Positions 6,392 to 15,375 of a stretch of 37,721 nucleotides of DNA are shown here, piece by piece; the first letter of the stretch is position 1; each line of letters starts with the position of its first letter. The stretch is from CALUTH01 sp964452495 (GTDB taxonomy: Bacteria > Cyanobacteriota > Vampirovibrionia > Gastranaerophilales > Gastranaerophilaceae): the NCBI GenBank assembly GCA_964452495.1, contig CAYVMC010000019.1, forward strand, positions 1-37,721, given 5' to 3'. The position numbers and the translations under genes are program-made. The notes beneath the pieces are model-generated. The model did not search any database. It was not told the origin of the DNA and saw only the letters and a list, made by a program, of their open reading frames with translations.

Positions 6392-9300
6392 ATGTCGACA
6401 ATGAAATATGCTAAAAGAGTAACTCCGATGGGCATTCCAAATACAAGATTGGATGATTTACCGGATTTAATTGACGTGCAGAAGAAATCGTTTGAATGGT
6501 TTCTTAAGGAAGGCTTAAAGGAAGAATTACTTGCTTTCAGCCCAGTAAAAGATTATACTGGCAGACTGGAACTTCACTTCCTTCCTAACTATACTTTTGA
6601 TAATGCAAAGTATACAGTTGAAGAAGCACGTATTCATGATGCTACTTATGCTAAACAGCTTCGTGTTATGGTTAGACTTGTTAATCGTGACAGCGGTGAA
6701 ATTAAAGAACAAGAAGTTTATATCGGTGATATACCGACTATGACTGATAAAGGTACATTTATCGTTAATGGTGCCGAACGTGTTATTGTTTCTCAAATAG
6801 TTCGCTCTCCTGGGGTTTATTTCAAGAGAGAAATCTCCCCGACTGGTAAGCGTTTATATAATGCAACGATGATTCCTAACCGCGGGGCATGGCTTAAGAT
6901 TGAAACAGATTCAAATGATTTAATATATGTTAAGATTGACAAAAATAGAAAAATCCTTGCTACCACATTGCTTAAAGCAATGGGGATTACTGTTTCTGAA
7001 ATGGAAACACTGTTCACTCACTTTGAATTTCTGAAAAAGACTTTAGACAAGGATACCACTGAAACTACAGATGAAGCTTTAATTGAAGTTTATAAAAAGC
7101 TTCGTCCGGGGGATCCTGCTTCTGCTGCAGGCGGACGTCAAATTCTTGAAGCAAGATTCTTTGACGAAAAGAAATACGATATAGGCAGAGTAGGTCGTTA
7201 CAAATTAAATAAAAAACTTAACTTAAACATTTCTAAAAACCAACGTACACTTACTGTTCAAGACATCGTTGCATCAATTGAATACTTAATCAATCTTACC
7301 TATGATGAAGGTACACTTGATGATATCGACCACTTAGGAAACAGAAGAATTCGTTCTGTTGGTGAGTTACTACAAAACCAATTCAGAGTCGGGCTTTCAC
7401 GGATTGAGAGAATTGTTAAAGAAAGAATGACTCTTCAAGATTCTGAAACACTGACTCCGTTAAACCTTTTGAATACAAAACCGTTGATTGCGTCTTTAAA
7501 AGAATTTTTCGGTTCTTCACAGTTATCACAGTTTATGGATCAAACAAATCCTCTTGCTGAACTAACTCATAAAAGACGTGTTTCTGCATTAGGACCCGGA
7601 GGTCTGCAAAGAGAACGTGCTGGTTTTGCTGTTCGTGATATTCACCCGTCGCACTATGGACGTATTTGTCCGGTTGAAACTCCGGAAGGTCCGAATGCCG
7701 GTTTGATAGGTTCACTTGCTACTCACGCAAGAGTTAATGATTATGGTTTCGTTGAATCGCCATTCTTTGTTGTTAAAGACGGCAAGGTTACAGATGAAGT
7801 TGTTTATATGACAGCGGATGAAGACGAAAACTACAGGTGCGCGCCGGCTGATGTTCAGTTAAACAAAGACGGTTCCTTCAAAATGGAGCAGGTTCCTGTA
7901 CGTTACCGTTCAGAATTTACTATGTCTGAATCAAGCAAAGTTGACTTTGTCGGTGTATGTCCTATACAGATAATCTCAGTTGCAACTTCTATGATACCGT
8001 TTATCGAGCACGATGATGCTAACCGTGCATTGATGGGGTCAAACATGCAGCGTCAGGCAGTTCCTTTATTTATTACGGAACGTCCTGTTGTTGGTACCGG
8101 TTTAGAGGCAAGAGCTGCAAAAGACTCCGGTATGGTTGTTGTTGCAAAGGCTGACGGTGTTGTTGAAAGAGTTGTGGGTGAAGAAATCATTATAAGAGAT
8201 ATTCACGGGAAGCAGCATATTCATACACTAATGAAATACGTTCGTTCCAACCAGGACACTTGTATTAATCAAAGACCTATTGTTCATGAAGGTGACAAAG
8301 TTAATGCAGGGGATGTTATAGCAGATGGTGCGGCGACAAGCTGCGGTGAGCTTTCTTTAGGTAAAAATGTTCTTGTAGCATATATGCCTTGGGAAGGGTA
8401 TAACTTCGAGGATGCTATTCTTCTATCTGAAAGATGTGTTCATGACGATGTATTTACATCTATACACATTGAAAAGTTAGAAATAGATGCAAGACAAACT
8501 AAGCTTGGACCGGAAGAAATTACCAGAGAAATTCCTAACGTATCTGAAGATGCATTAAGACATCTTGATGAACGCGGTATTGTTCGTATTGGTGCAAGAG
8601 TTTACGCTGATGACATTCTCGTTGGTAAAGTTACCCCGAAGGGCGAATCAGAACATCCGCCGGAAGAAAAACTGTTAAGAGCAATCTTCGCAGAAAAGGC
8701 ACGTGATGTTAAGGATAACTCATTGAGAGTTCCTCACGGAGAAGGCGGAAGAGTTCTTGATGTTAAGGTGTTTGACAGAGAAAAAGGTGACGAATTACCA
8801 CCGGGTGCAAATACTGTTATAAGAGTTTATATCGCTCAAAAACGTAAAGTATCTGTTGGTGACAAACTCTCAGGACGTCACGGAAACAAAGGTATTGTTT
8901 CAAGAATACTTCCGAAAGAAGATATGCCGTTCTTACCTGATGGTACACCTGTTGATATAGTTCTTAACCCTCTTGGTGTTCCTTCTCGTATGAATGTTGG
9001 TCAAACATACGAATGTTTATTAGGACTTGCGGCATACCTTACTAAGGATCACTATGAAGCACCTTCCTTTGATGAACGATATGGTGAAAATCAATCTGAA
9101 ATTGCTACAAAGGCAGAACTTTTAAGAGGTATTAAAGAATCAGGTTGTGACTGGGTAAGAGAAGACGGTAAAGTTTATCTTATTGACGGTAGAACAGGTG
9201 AAAGATTTGATGAACCTATTGCTGTAGGTCTTTCCTATATTCTAAAACTTGTTCACCTTGTTGATGATAAAATTCACGCAAGAAGTACCGGACCGTACTC

Positions 9301-9706
9301 ACTGGTAACACAACAACCTCTAGGTGGTAAGGCACAATTTGGCGGTCAAAGATTTGGTGAAATGGAAGTTTGGGCTCTTGAAGCGTACGGTGCGGCTTAC
9401 ACCCTTCAAGAAATGCTTACTATCAAATCTGACGATGTTAACGGTCGTAACCGCGCTTACGAATCAATCGTTAAAGGGGACAACATCCCGAGACCGGGTA
9501 TCCCTGAATCGTTCAAGGTACTTGTAAGAGAATTACAAAGTATCGGTTTGGACATTACTGTTGCTAAGAAAAACGGGACAGAAGTTGATTTGATGAGTGA
9601 TATGGATGATATCAGAAAAGCTGCTCCGAAGAGAACTCTTTCGGATATAGATTCTGAATTATTGAATATCAATTTCTTTGAAACATCAACTACACTCGGT
9701 GATTAA
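6392..9706 (+). CDS. rpoB: RNA polymerase beta subunit
   Basis: Core RNA polymerase subunit forming part of the catalytic cleft. It has 1104 residues, close to cyanobacterial and much shorter than E. coli RpoB. The rifampicin-binding cluster is intact: 'GSSQLSQFMDQTNPLAELTH' with D383, H393 and S398, equivalent to E. coli D516, H526 and S531, then 'VETPEGPNAGLIGSLA'. The residues most often changed in rifampicin resistance are therefore wild type. The C-terminal 'KLSGRHGNKGIVSRILPKED' and 'QQPLGGKAQFGGQRFGEMEV' blocks are present. The start follows GAGGTGA. rpoC1 begins 16 nt after the stop. The ribosomal genes rplKAJL, which precede rpoB in many bacteria, are absent here. Confidence 0.99.
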   Translation: MSTMKYAKRVTPMGIPNTRLDDLPDLIDVQKKSFEWFLKEGLKEELLAFSPVKDYTGRLELHFLPNYTFDNAKYTVEEARIHDATYAKQLRVMVRLVNRDSGEIKEQEVYIGDIPTMTDKGTFIVNGAERVIVSQIVRSPGVYFKREISPTGKRLYNATMIPNRGAWLKIETDSNDLIYVKIDKNRKILATTLLKAMGITVSEMETLFTHFEFLKKTLDKDTTETTDEALIEVYKKLRPGDPASAAGGRQILEARFFDEKKYDIGRVGRYKLNKKLNLNISKNQRTLTVQDIVASIEYLINLTYDEGTLDDIDHLGNRRIRSVGELLQNQFRVGLSRIERIVKERMTLQDSETLTPLNLLNTKPLIASLKEFFGSSQLSQFMDQTNPLAELTHKRRVSALGPGGLQRERAGFAVRDIHPSHYGRICPVETPEGPNAGLIGSLATHARVNDYGFVESPFFVVKDGKVTDEVVYMTADEDENYRCAPADVQLNKDGSFKMEQVPVRYRSEFTMSESSKVDFVGVCPIQIISVATSMIPFIEHDDANRALMGSNMQRQAVPLFITERPVVGTGLEARAAKDSGMVVVAKADGVVERVVGEEIIIRDIHGKQHIHTLMKYVRSNQDTCINQRPIVHEGDKVNAGDVIADGAATSCGELSLGKNVLVAYMPWEGYNFEDAILLSERCVHDDVFTSIHIEKLEIDARQTKLGPEEITREIPNVSEDALRHLDERGIVRIGARVYADDILVGKVTPKGESEHPPEEKLLRAIFAEKARDVKDNSLRVPHGEGGRVLDVKVFDREKGDELPPGANTVIRVYIAQKRKVSVGDKLSGRHGNKGIVSRILPKEDMPFLPDGTPVDIVLNPLGVPSRMNVGQTYECLLGLAAYLTKDHYEAPSFDERYGENQSEIATKAELLRGIKESGCDWVREDGKVYLIDGRTGERFDEPIAVGLSYILKLVHLVDDKIHARSTGPYSLVTQQPLGGKAQFGGQRFGEMEVWALEAYGAAYTLQEMLTIKSDDVNGRNRAYESIVKGDNIPRPGIPESFKVLVRELQSIGLDITVAKKNGTEVDLMSDMDDIRKAAPKRTLSDIDSELLNINFFETSTTLGD

Positions 9707-9722
9707 TAAAGGAGAATGAAAA

Positions 9723-11432
9723 TTGTCTACAAGTATTGATTATTTTGATTATATACGTATAAGTATCGCTTCACCTGAAAGGATTTTGAAGTGGTCATAC
9801 GGCGAGGTTACAAAACCTGAAACAATTAACTATAGAACCTTAAAACCGGAACGTGACGGTTTGTTCTGCGAAAGAATTTTCGGGCCTACAAAAGACTGGG
9901 AATGCTATTGCGGTAAATATAAACGTGTTAGACACAAAGGTATTATATGCGAACGCTGCGGTGTTGAAGTTACTGATTCAAAAGTAAGACGCCACAGAAT
10001 GGGGCATATTAAGCTTGCGGCTCCGGTTTCTCATATATGGTTTTTGAAAGGAATTCCGTCATACCTCGGGTTACTCCTTGATATGACATTAAAAGATCTT
10101 GAACAGGTTATTTATTTCAATAACTATGTTGTAATAGATCCGGGTGATTCTAATTTCAAAAAACTTCAACTTCTTTCTGAAGAAGAATATGAAGACTATT
10201 TAATGGAAAACGAAGAAACTACATTAAAAGTAGGTATTGGTGCAGAAGCTATTAAAGAACTTCTTGCAGAAATTAATATCCACGAGTTGGCAGAATCAAT
10301 TAGAACAGAATTAGCTGGACATGTAACTTCTGTTCAAAAGAAAGGTAAATTAATTAAGAGATTAAGACTTCTTGACTCCTTAATTTCTTCCGAAACAGAG
10401 CCAACCTGGATGATAATGGATGTGCTTCCTGTAACTCCGCCAGACTTAAGACCTATGGTTCAGTTAGACGGCGGCAGATTTGCAACATCTGATTTAAACG
10501 ACTTATACAGACGTGTTATAAACAGAAATAACCGTTTACAAAGGTTATTGGAAATGGGTGCTCCTGAAATTATCGTTAGAAACGAAAAACGTATGTTACA
10601 GGAAGCTGTTGATGCGCTTATTGATAACGGCCGACGCGGAAGAACCGTTGTTGGACCTAACAACAGAGCATTAAAATCACTTTCTAATATTATTGAAGGT
10701 AAACAAGGTCGTTTCCGTCAAAACTTACTTGGTAAACGTGTTGACTATTCGGGGCGTTCGGTTATCGTTGTTGGTCCGTCATTGAAACTCAATCAGTGCG
10801 GTTTGCCTAAAGAAATGGCTATAGAACTGTTTAAGCCGTTTGTTGTTAATAAATTAATAGAACGCGGTCATGTTCAAAACATTAAATCTGCAAAGAAAAT
10901 GATTGAACGTTCAGAAGCTAAAGTCTGGGATATCTTAGAAGAAATCATTGAAGGTCATCCGGTAATGTTAAACCGTGCGCCTACTCTTCATAGACTTGGT
11001 ATTCAGGCATTTGAACCCAAATTGGTTGAAGGTCGTGCAATTCAGCTTCACCCGTTAGTATGTACTGCGTTTAACGCTGACTTTGATGGTGACCAGATGG
11101 CTGTTCACGTACCGTTATCTATTGAAGCTCAAACAGAAGCAAGAATGCTTATGCTTGCTACGAATAATATTCTTGCTCCGGCTAATGGAAGACCTATTAT
11201 TACTCCTTCACAGGATATGGTTTTAGGTATGTATTATTTGACAATATTAAAAGATCCGTCTATGCCGGTTAAAGGTTATTTCTATAATTTCCAGGATGCA
11301 ATATCTGCTCTTGAAGTTGGTGTTATTAAGCTTCATGACAAGATTGTAGTAAGGGATGATCACGGTAAACGTATAGAAACGACCGTTGGAAGAATTATTT
11401 TTAACGAAGAAGTTAGAAAAGCACTTGCTTAA
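9723..11432 (+). CDS. rpoC1: RNA polymerase gamma subunit (N-terminal part of split beta')
   Basis: This 569-residue protein is the N-terminal part of beta' as a separate gene, as in cyanobacteria and plastids. A zinc site is formed by C61, C63, C76 and C79 in 'CYCGKYKRVRHKGIICERC'. The universal catalytic magnesium loop 'NADFDGDQMAVH' puts the three aspartates at D453, D455 and D457. The lid/rudder region 'GKQGRFRQNLLGKRVDYSGR' is also present. It starts at TTG: GGAG at 9711-9714 is 8 nt upstream, the N-terminus aligns with the family, and the nearby ATG at 9716 is out of frame and stops after seven codons. rpoC2 follows after 29 nt. It must assemble with RpoB, RpoC2, alpha and omega. Confidence 0.98.
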   Translation: MSTSIDYFDYIRISIASPERILKWSYGEVTKPETINYRTLKPERDGLFCERIFGPTKDWECYCGKYKRVRHKGIICERCGVEVTDSKVRRHRMGHIKLAAPVSHIWFLKGIPSYLGLLLDMTLKDLEQVIYFNNYVVIDPGDSNFKKLQLLSEEEYEDYLMENEETTLKVGIGAEAIKELLAEINIHELAESIRTELAGHVTSVQKKGKLIKRLRLLDSLISSETEPTWMIMDVLPVTPPDLRPMVQLDGGRFATSDLNDLYRRVINRNNRLQRLLEMGAPEIIVRNEKRMLQEAVDALIDNGRRGRTVVGPNNRALKSLSNIIEGKQGRFRQNLLGKRVDYSGRSVIVVGPSLKLNQCGLPKEMAIELFKPFVVNKLIERGHVQNIKSAKKMIERSEAKVWDILEEIIEGHPVMLNRAPTLHRLGIQAFEPKLVEGRAIQLHPLVCTAFNADFDGDQMAVHVPLSIEAQTEARMLMLATNNILAPANGRPIITPSQDMVLGMYYLTILKDPSMPVKGYFYNFQDAISALEVGVIKLHDKIVVRDDHGKRIETTVGRIIFNEEVRKALA

Positions 11433-11461
11433 TTAAAAAAGGAAATTGAGGAAATATAAAT

Positions 11462-14400
11462 ATGGAAAATACATACACACACTCAAAAACAGCTCCTGAG
11501 TTTATTAACAAACAGATGGATAAAGGCGGTTTAAAGAACCTTTTGTCTCAGATTTATCTTGAGTACGGTGGTGCAAAGACTGCTGAACTTGCTAACACGT
11601 TAAAAAACCTTGGTTATAAATATGCAACCAAGTCAGGTGTTACAATTTCTATTGCAGACTTATCTGTTCCTGCTGTTAAAAAGGACTTGTTAAAACAAGC
11701 TGAAGAAGAAATTGAAAAATCAACAAACCGGTATTTAAAAGGTGAAATTACCGAAGTTGAAAGATATACAAAAGTTATTGATACCTGGTCAGAAACAACT
11801 GCTAAGCTTACAGAGCAGGTTGTTGAAAACTTTGATAAACTAAATCCTGTATATATGATGGCTTTCTCCGGTGCGAGAGGTAATTTATCTCAGGTATCAC
11901 AGTTAGTCGGTATGCGTGGTTTGATGGCTGATGCACAAGGACAAATTATTGACCTTCCTATTAAGTCTAACTTTAAAGAAGGTTTATCTGTAACAGAATA
12001 CATTATTTCTTCTTACGGTGCAAGAAAAGGTCTTGTAGATACAGCGTTAAAAACAGCTGACTCAGGTTACTTAACAAGACGTCTAGTTGATGTTGCTCAG
12101 GATGTTATTATTAGAGCAAAAGATTGCGGAACCGATAAGTACATAGATATGAAGCCTATTATGGATGGTGAAACAATTATTGTTCCGCTTATTGACAGAT
12201 TATTAGGCAGAACTGTTGCTCAAGATATTGTGGATGAAAAAGGTAATGTTTTAGTTGCTGCTAATACAACTCTTGACAGAAACGATATTCGTAAGATTAA
12301 AAATCTCAATCTTACAGAAGTAAAAGTGCGTTCAGGTTTGACATGCGGTCTTGAATACGGGGTGTGTCAAAAGTGTTACGGCTGGGCTTTAACAACTCAG
12401 AAACTTGTTGATATAGGAGAAGCAATAGGTATTATAGCTGCTCAGTCAATTGGTGAACCTGGTACACAGCTTACAATGAGAACCTTCCACACAGGCGGTG
12501 TATTCAAAGGATCAGGTGCGATGAAGGTTGTTGAAGCAGGTATTAACGGTAAAGTTAAATCATCTGTTAAAACAAGAGAATTAAGAACCCGTCACGGGGA
12601 TATCGTACAAGTTTCAATTTATGAAGCGGATATTGAAGTTATCAGTGACAAGAAGACAGAAAAATATCACATACCTGCAGGTGCTATTGTTCACTTTACC
12701 GATGGATTGGAAGTTAAAAAAGGTTTTAAACTTGCAGAGTATGAGCCGGTATCTTCAGGTGACGGAAGCCGTCTTACAGAAAAAGCAACAAAAGATATTA
12801 CCTCTGATTTATCTGGGGAAGTATACTTTGAAGATTTTGTTGCTGATGAAAAGAAAGACAGACAGGGTAATATTTCAAGAACCGCTAACAAGAACGGTAT
12901 AGTTTGGGTTATTGGCGGTGATGTGTATAACCTGCCTGGCGGCTCGAAAGTTCTTGTTAAAAACGAACAAAAAGTTAAACAAGGTGAAAAACTTGCTGAA
13001 ACATTGACTGTTTGTGAGCATGGCGGTGAAGTTCGCTATTCTGAAGACTTAGAAATTGAAAGTATTAAGTTTGAAGGTGAAACAATCAATAAAATTGTCA
13101 AAGGTAAGGAAATTACAATTGTTATTGCTTCATTAATTCCTTCAAATGCTGCATTTGAGCAGACAAAGAAAGAACAAATCTGGACAGTTAAGAAAACGGG
13201 TGAACGTTATATTGTAAAAACTCCAATTGATACAACTGTTGAAAACGGTATGATTATTGCGGAATTAATTGATGATGATTGTTCTGTTTCTTCGTCTGGT
13301 GAAATTAAATATGTAGATGTTGAAGTTGATGAAAACCAAATAGTTACTAAACCGGGTTCTATCGTATTTATACCGGAAGAAGTTCATCAAATAAACAAGG
13401 ATTCTTCTTTAAAAATGGTAGAAAATGGTACATTTGTAACAGCAGGTACTGAAGTTGTTAAAGATGTTTATACCCATATTGATGGTATTGTTGAATTTAA
13501 AGAATTTAATGATATTATTCACGAAATAACTGTAAGACCTGGCGAAGTTCACACATTACAAAGTATAAGCGAACTAAAAATAGAAGAAGGTGCGGTAGTA
13601 GAAGCAGGTACAGTAATTGCAAAAGGTATCAAAGCGTCTGAAACTTCTATTGTTTCTATTATGGAAGCTGATTTTGATGATTTAGATATTGATGACCTGG
13701 ATGAAGAAATAGAATCTTCTTTGAATATTACAGATGAAGAATCTCTTGAAGACAAGCCGATTCAAATTTTAATCAGACCGGTTCAGGTTCTTAATGTAGA
13801 ATCTAAGGATGTATCAATAAGATTTAATTCTTCTGATAACCTGATTAGTATTGTACCGGTAACACAACTGCAATATAAAGACGGAGCAAGAGTAAGAAAT
13901 ATTGATGGTGCAACTCTTACAAGAACCAGTCTTGTTCTTCAAATGCAGGGGTACCTCTCTCACTTAAAGGGACTTGTTGAGTTGAATGAACAAGGTGAAT
14001 TGAAGATTGTTGTACTTGAAACATTGATTGTTCGTCGTGAACTTGAAGGCAATGCAAAGATGAATGATGCATTGCAAACAGAACTTCTTGTTAACAATGG
14101 TGAAGTTATCAAGCCTAAAACGGCTGTTGCAAAAACAGAAGTTCTTGCAATTAATGACGGTGTTGCCGCAATCAATGAAAAACTTACTGATGTAAGACGA
14201 CTTTTGGTTAACTGCGAAAACTATGAATCAAAAGTTAAAATATCATCAGCAAGCAAAGTTAAGAAAGGTGAGTTTGTAAGACTAGATCAGGAATTAACTG
14301 CCGGCGGTGATGTTGCTCCTGTATCAGGGAAGGTTATATCTATTTCCAAGGATGAAATTGTAATAAGAAATGGTCGTCCTTATCTAATCAGCCCGGGGAC

Positions 14401-15310
14401 AATGTTGCAATTAGAAGCTGGTGCTCTTGTACTGCGTGGTGATATGCTTGCTACACTGGTATTTGAAAGACAAAAAACCGGCGATATTGTTCAAGGTTTA
14501 CCAAGAGTAGAAGAACTTCTTGAAGGCAGAAAACCAAAAGATTGTGCTATTCTTGCAGAATCTGATGGTGTGGCTGAAATTGAAATTGAGGATGAAGTTC
14601 CAAGATTATTCCTTGTAACAGATAATGGCAGAACTGAAATAAAATTTGCTATTGATGCAAGCATCCTTGTTTCTAATAAACAGCAAATTAAAAAAGGTCA
14701 GCCTTTAACAAGTGGTCCACTCAATCCGCAGGATGTAATAAGACTTTGCGGACCGAGAGCTGCTCAGCAGTATCTTGTTGATGAAGTACAACGAGTATAT
14801 AGATCCCAAGGTGTTGAAATTGCTGATAAACATATTGAAATTATTGTTCGTCAAATGACTAAGAAAATAAGAGTTGTTGATCCGGGAGATACAAATCTGT
14901 TACCGGGTGAACTCGTTGAAATTCAAGCATTTGAACATGAAAATGCAATTGTTAAAGAAGCAGGCGGTACTGAAGCAACTTGTGAATATATGCTTTTAGG
15001 TATTACTAAAGCATCTCTGAACACAGAAAGCTTTATTTCAGCAGCATCATTCCAGGAAACAACACGTATACTTACCGAAGCTGCTGTTGAAGGTAAAAAA
15101 GACCTGTTGAGAGGTTTGAAAGAAAATGTCATCATCGGTCGTTTAATACCTGCCGGTACTGGTTTGCATCACTTAACGAATGCAAATGAGGAACGTGATA
15201 AAGAAGCACAAAGACGTGCAGCACAACGAAATCAGGCAAGAAAACCCGCTGCTATTCTTGAAGAAATTGAAGGAATGTTTGGTACTCCTGATTATATCGT
15301 TGGTGAATAA
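11462..15310 (+). CDS. rpoC2: RNA polymerase beta' subunit (C-terminal part) with very large trigger-loop insertion
   Basis: At 1282 residues this matches cyanobacterial RpoC2. It begins with the family's 'DKGGLKNLLSQIYLEYGGAK'-type N-terminus. The second zinc site is C222, C295, C302 and C305. The N-terminal half of the trigger helix 'GEPGTQLTMRTFHTGG' has the catalytic-zone residues M339, R340 and H343. The polypeptide resumes the conserved core at 'GDIVQGLPRVEELLEGRKPK' (from residue 1007), so about 650 residues are inserted in the trigger loop: the cyanobacterial SI3 insertion, built of repeated small beta domains. Within it, residues 735-765 are an unusually acidic segment rich in Asp and Glu. 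The start is supported by GAGGA. A strong terminator follows the stop. Confidence 0.98.
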   Translation: MENTYTHSKTAPEFINKQMDKGGLKNLLSQIYLEYGGAKTAELANTLKNLGYKYATKSGVTISIADLSVPAVKKDLLKQAEEEIEKSTNRYLKGEITEVERYTKVIDTWSETTAKLTEQVVENFDKLNPVYMMAFSGARGNLSQVSQLVGMRGLMADAQGQIIDLPIKSNFKEGLSVTEYIISSYGARKGLVDTALKTADSGYLTRRLVDVAQDVIIRAKDCGTDKYIDMKPIMDGETIIVPLIDRLLGRTVAQDIVDEKGNVLVAANTTLDRNDIRKIKNLNLTEVKVRSGLTCGLEYGVCQKCYGWALTTQKLVDIGEAIGIIAAQSIGEPGTQLTMRTFHTGGVFKGSGAMKVVEAGINGKVKSSVKTRELRTRHGDIVQVSIYEADIEVISDKKTEKYHIPAGAIVHFTDGLEVKKGFKLAEYEPVSSGDGSRLTEKATKDITSDLSGEVYFEDFVADEKKDRQGNISRTANKNGIVWVIGGDVYNLPGGSKVLVKNEQKVKQGEKLAETLTVCEHGGEVRYSEDLEIESIKFEGETINKIVKGKEITIVIASLIPSNAAFEQTKKEQIWTVKKTGERYIVKTPIDTTVENGMIIAELIDDDCSVSSSGEIKYVDVEVDENQIVTKPGSIVFIPEEVHQINKDSSLKMVENGTFVTAGTEVVKDVYTHIDGIVEFKEFNDIIHEITVRPGEVHTLQSISELKIEEGAVVEAGTVIAKGIKASETSIVSIMEADFDDLDIDDLDEEIESSLNITDEESLEDKPIQILIRPVQVLNVESKDVSIRFNSSDNLISIVPVTQLQYKDGARVRNIDGATLTRTSLVLQMQGYLSHLKGLVELNEQGELKIVVLETLIVRRELEGNAKMNDALQTELLVNNGEVIKPKTAVAKTEVLAINDGVAAINEKLTDVRRLLVNCENYESKVKISSASKVKKGEFVRLDQELTAGGDVAPVSGKVISISKDEIVIRNGRPYLISPGTMLQLEAGALVLRGDMLATLVFERQKTGDIVQGLPRVEELLEGRKPKDCAILAESDGVAEIEIEDEVPRLFLVTDNGRTEIKFAIDASILVSNKQQIKKGQPLTSGPLNPQDVIRLCGPRAAQQYLVDEVQRVYRSQGVEIADKHIEIIVRQMTKKIRVVDPGDTNLLPGELVEIQAFEHENAIVKEAGGTEATCEYMLLGITKASLNTESFISAASFQETTRILTEAAVEGKKDLLRGLKENVIIGRLIPAGTGLHHLTNANEERDKEAQRRAAQRNQARKPAAILEEIEGMFGTPDYIVGE

Positions 15311-15330
15311 TTCTTTCATTGATATAAAAT

Positions 15331-15361
15331 AAAAAGACAGACCTAGTGTCTGTCTTTTTTT
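15331..15361 (+). terminator. Intrinsic terminator of the rpoB-rpoC1-rpoC2 operon
   Basis: AAAAAGACAGAC (15331-15342) pairs perfectly with GTCTGTCTTTTT (15348-15359) around a 5-nt loop, and the T run continues to 15361. It is about 20 nt after the rpoC2 stop. The A-rich left arm would also allow some function in the other direction. Confidence 0.92.
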
Positions 15362-15375
15362 GTTATAATAAACTT
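15361..15375 (+). promoter_or_regulatory. Extended -10 promoter of the ABC exporter, fused to the terminator
   Basis: TGTTATAAT (15361-15369) is an extended -10 element (TG-N-TATAAT) whose TG begins at the last T of the rpoC2 terminator. It ends 6 nt before the ATG at 15376, and there is no Shine-Dalgarno sequence. The expected transcription start is therefore at or next to the start codon. Confidence 0.55.

Noticed and set aside
15346..15375. GTG start for the ABC exporter
   Set aside because: It lies in the stem of the rpoC2 terminator and has no SD; the next ATG matches the promoter position.
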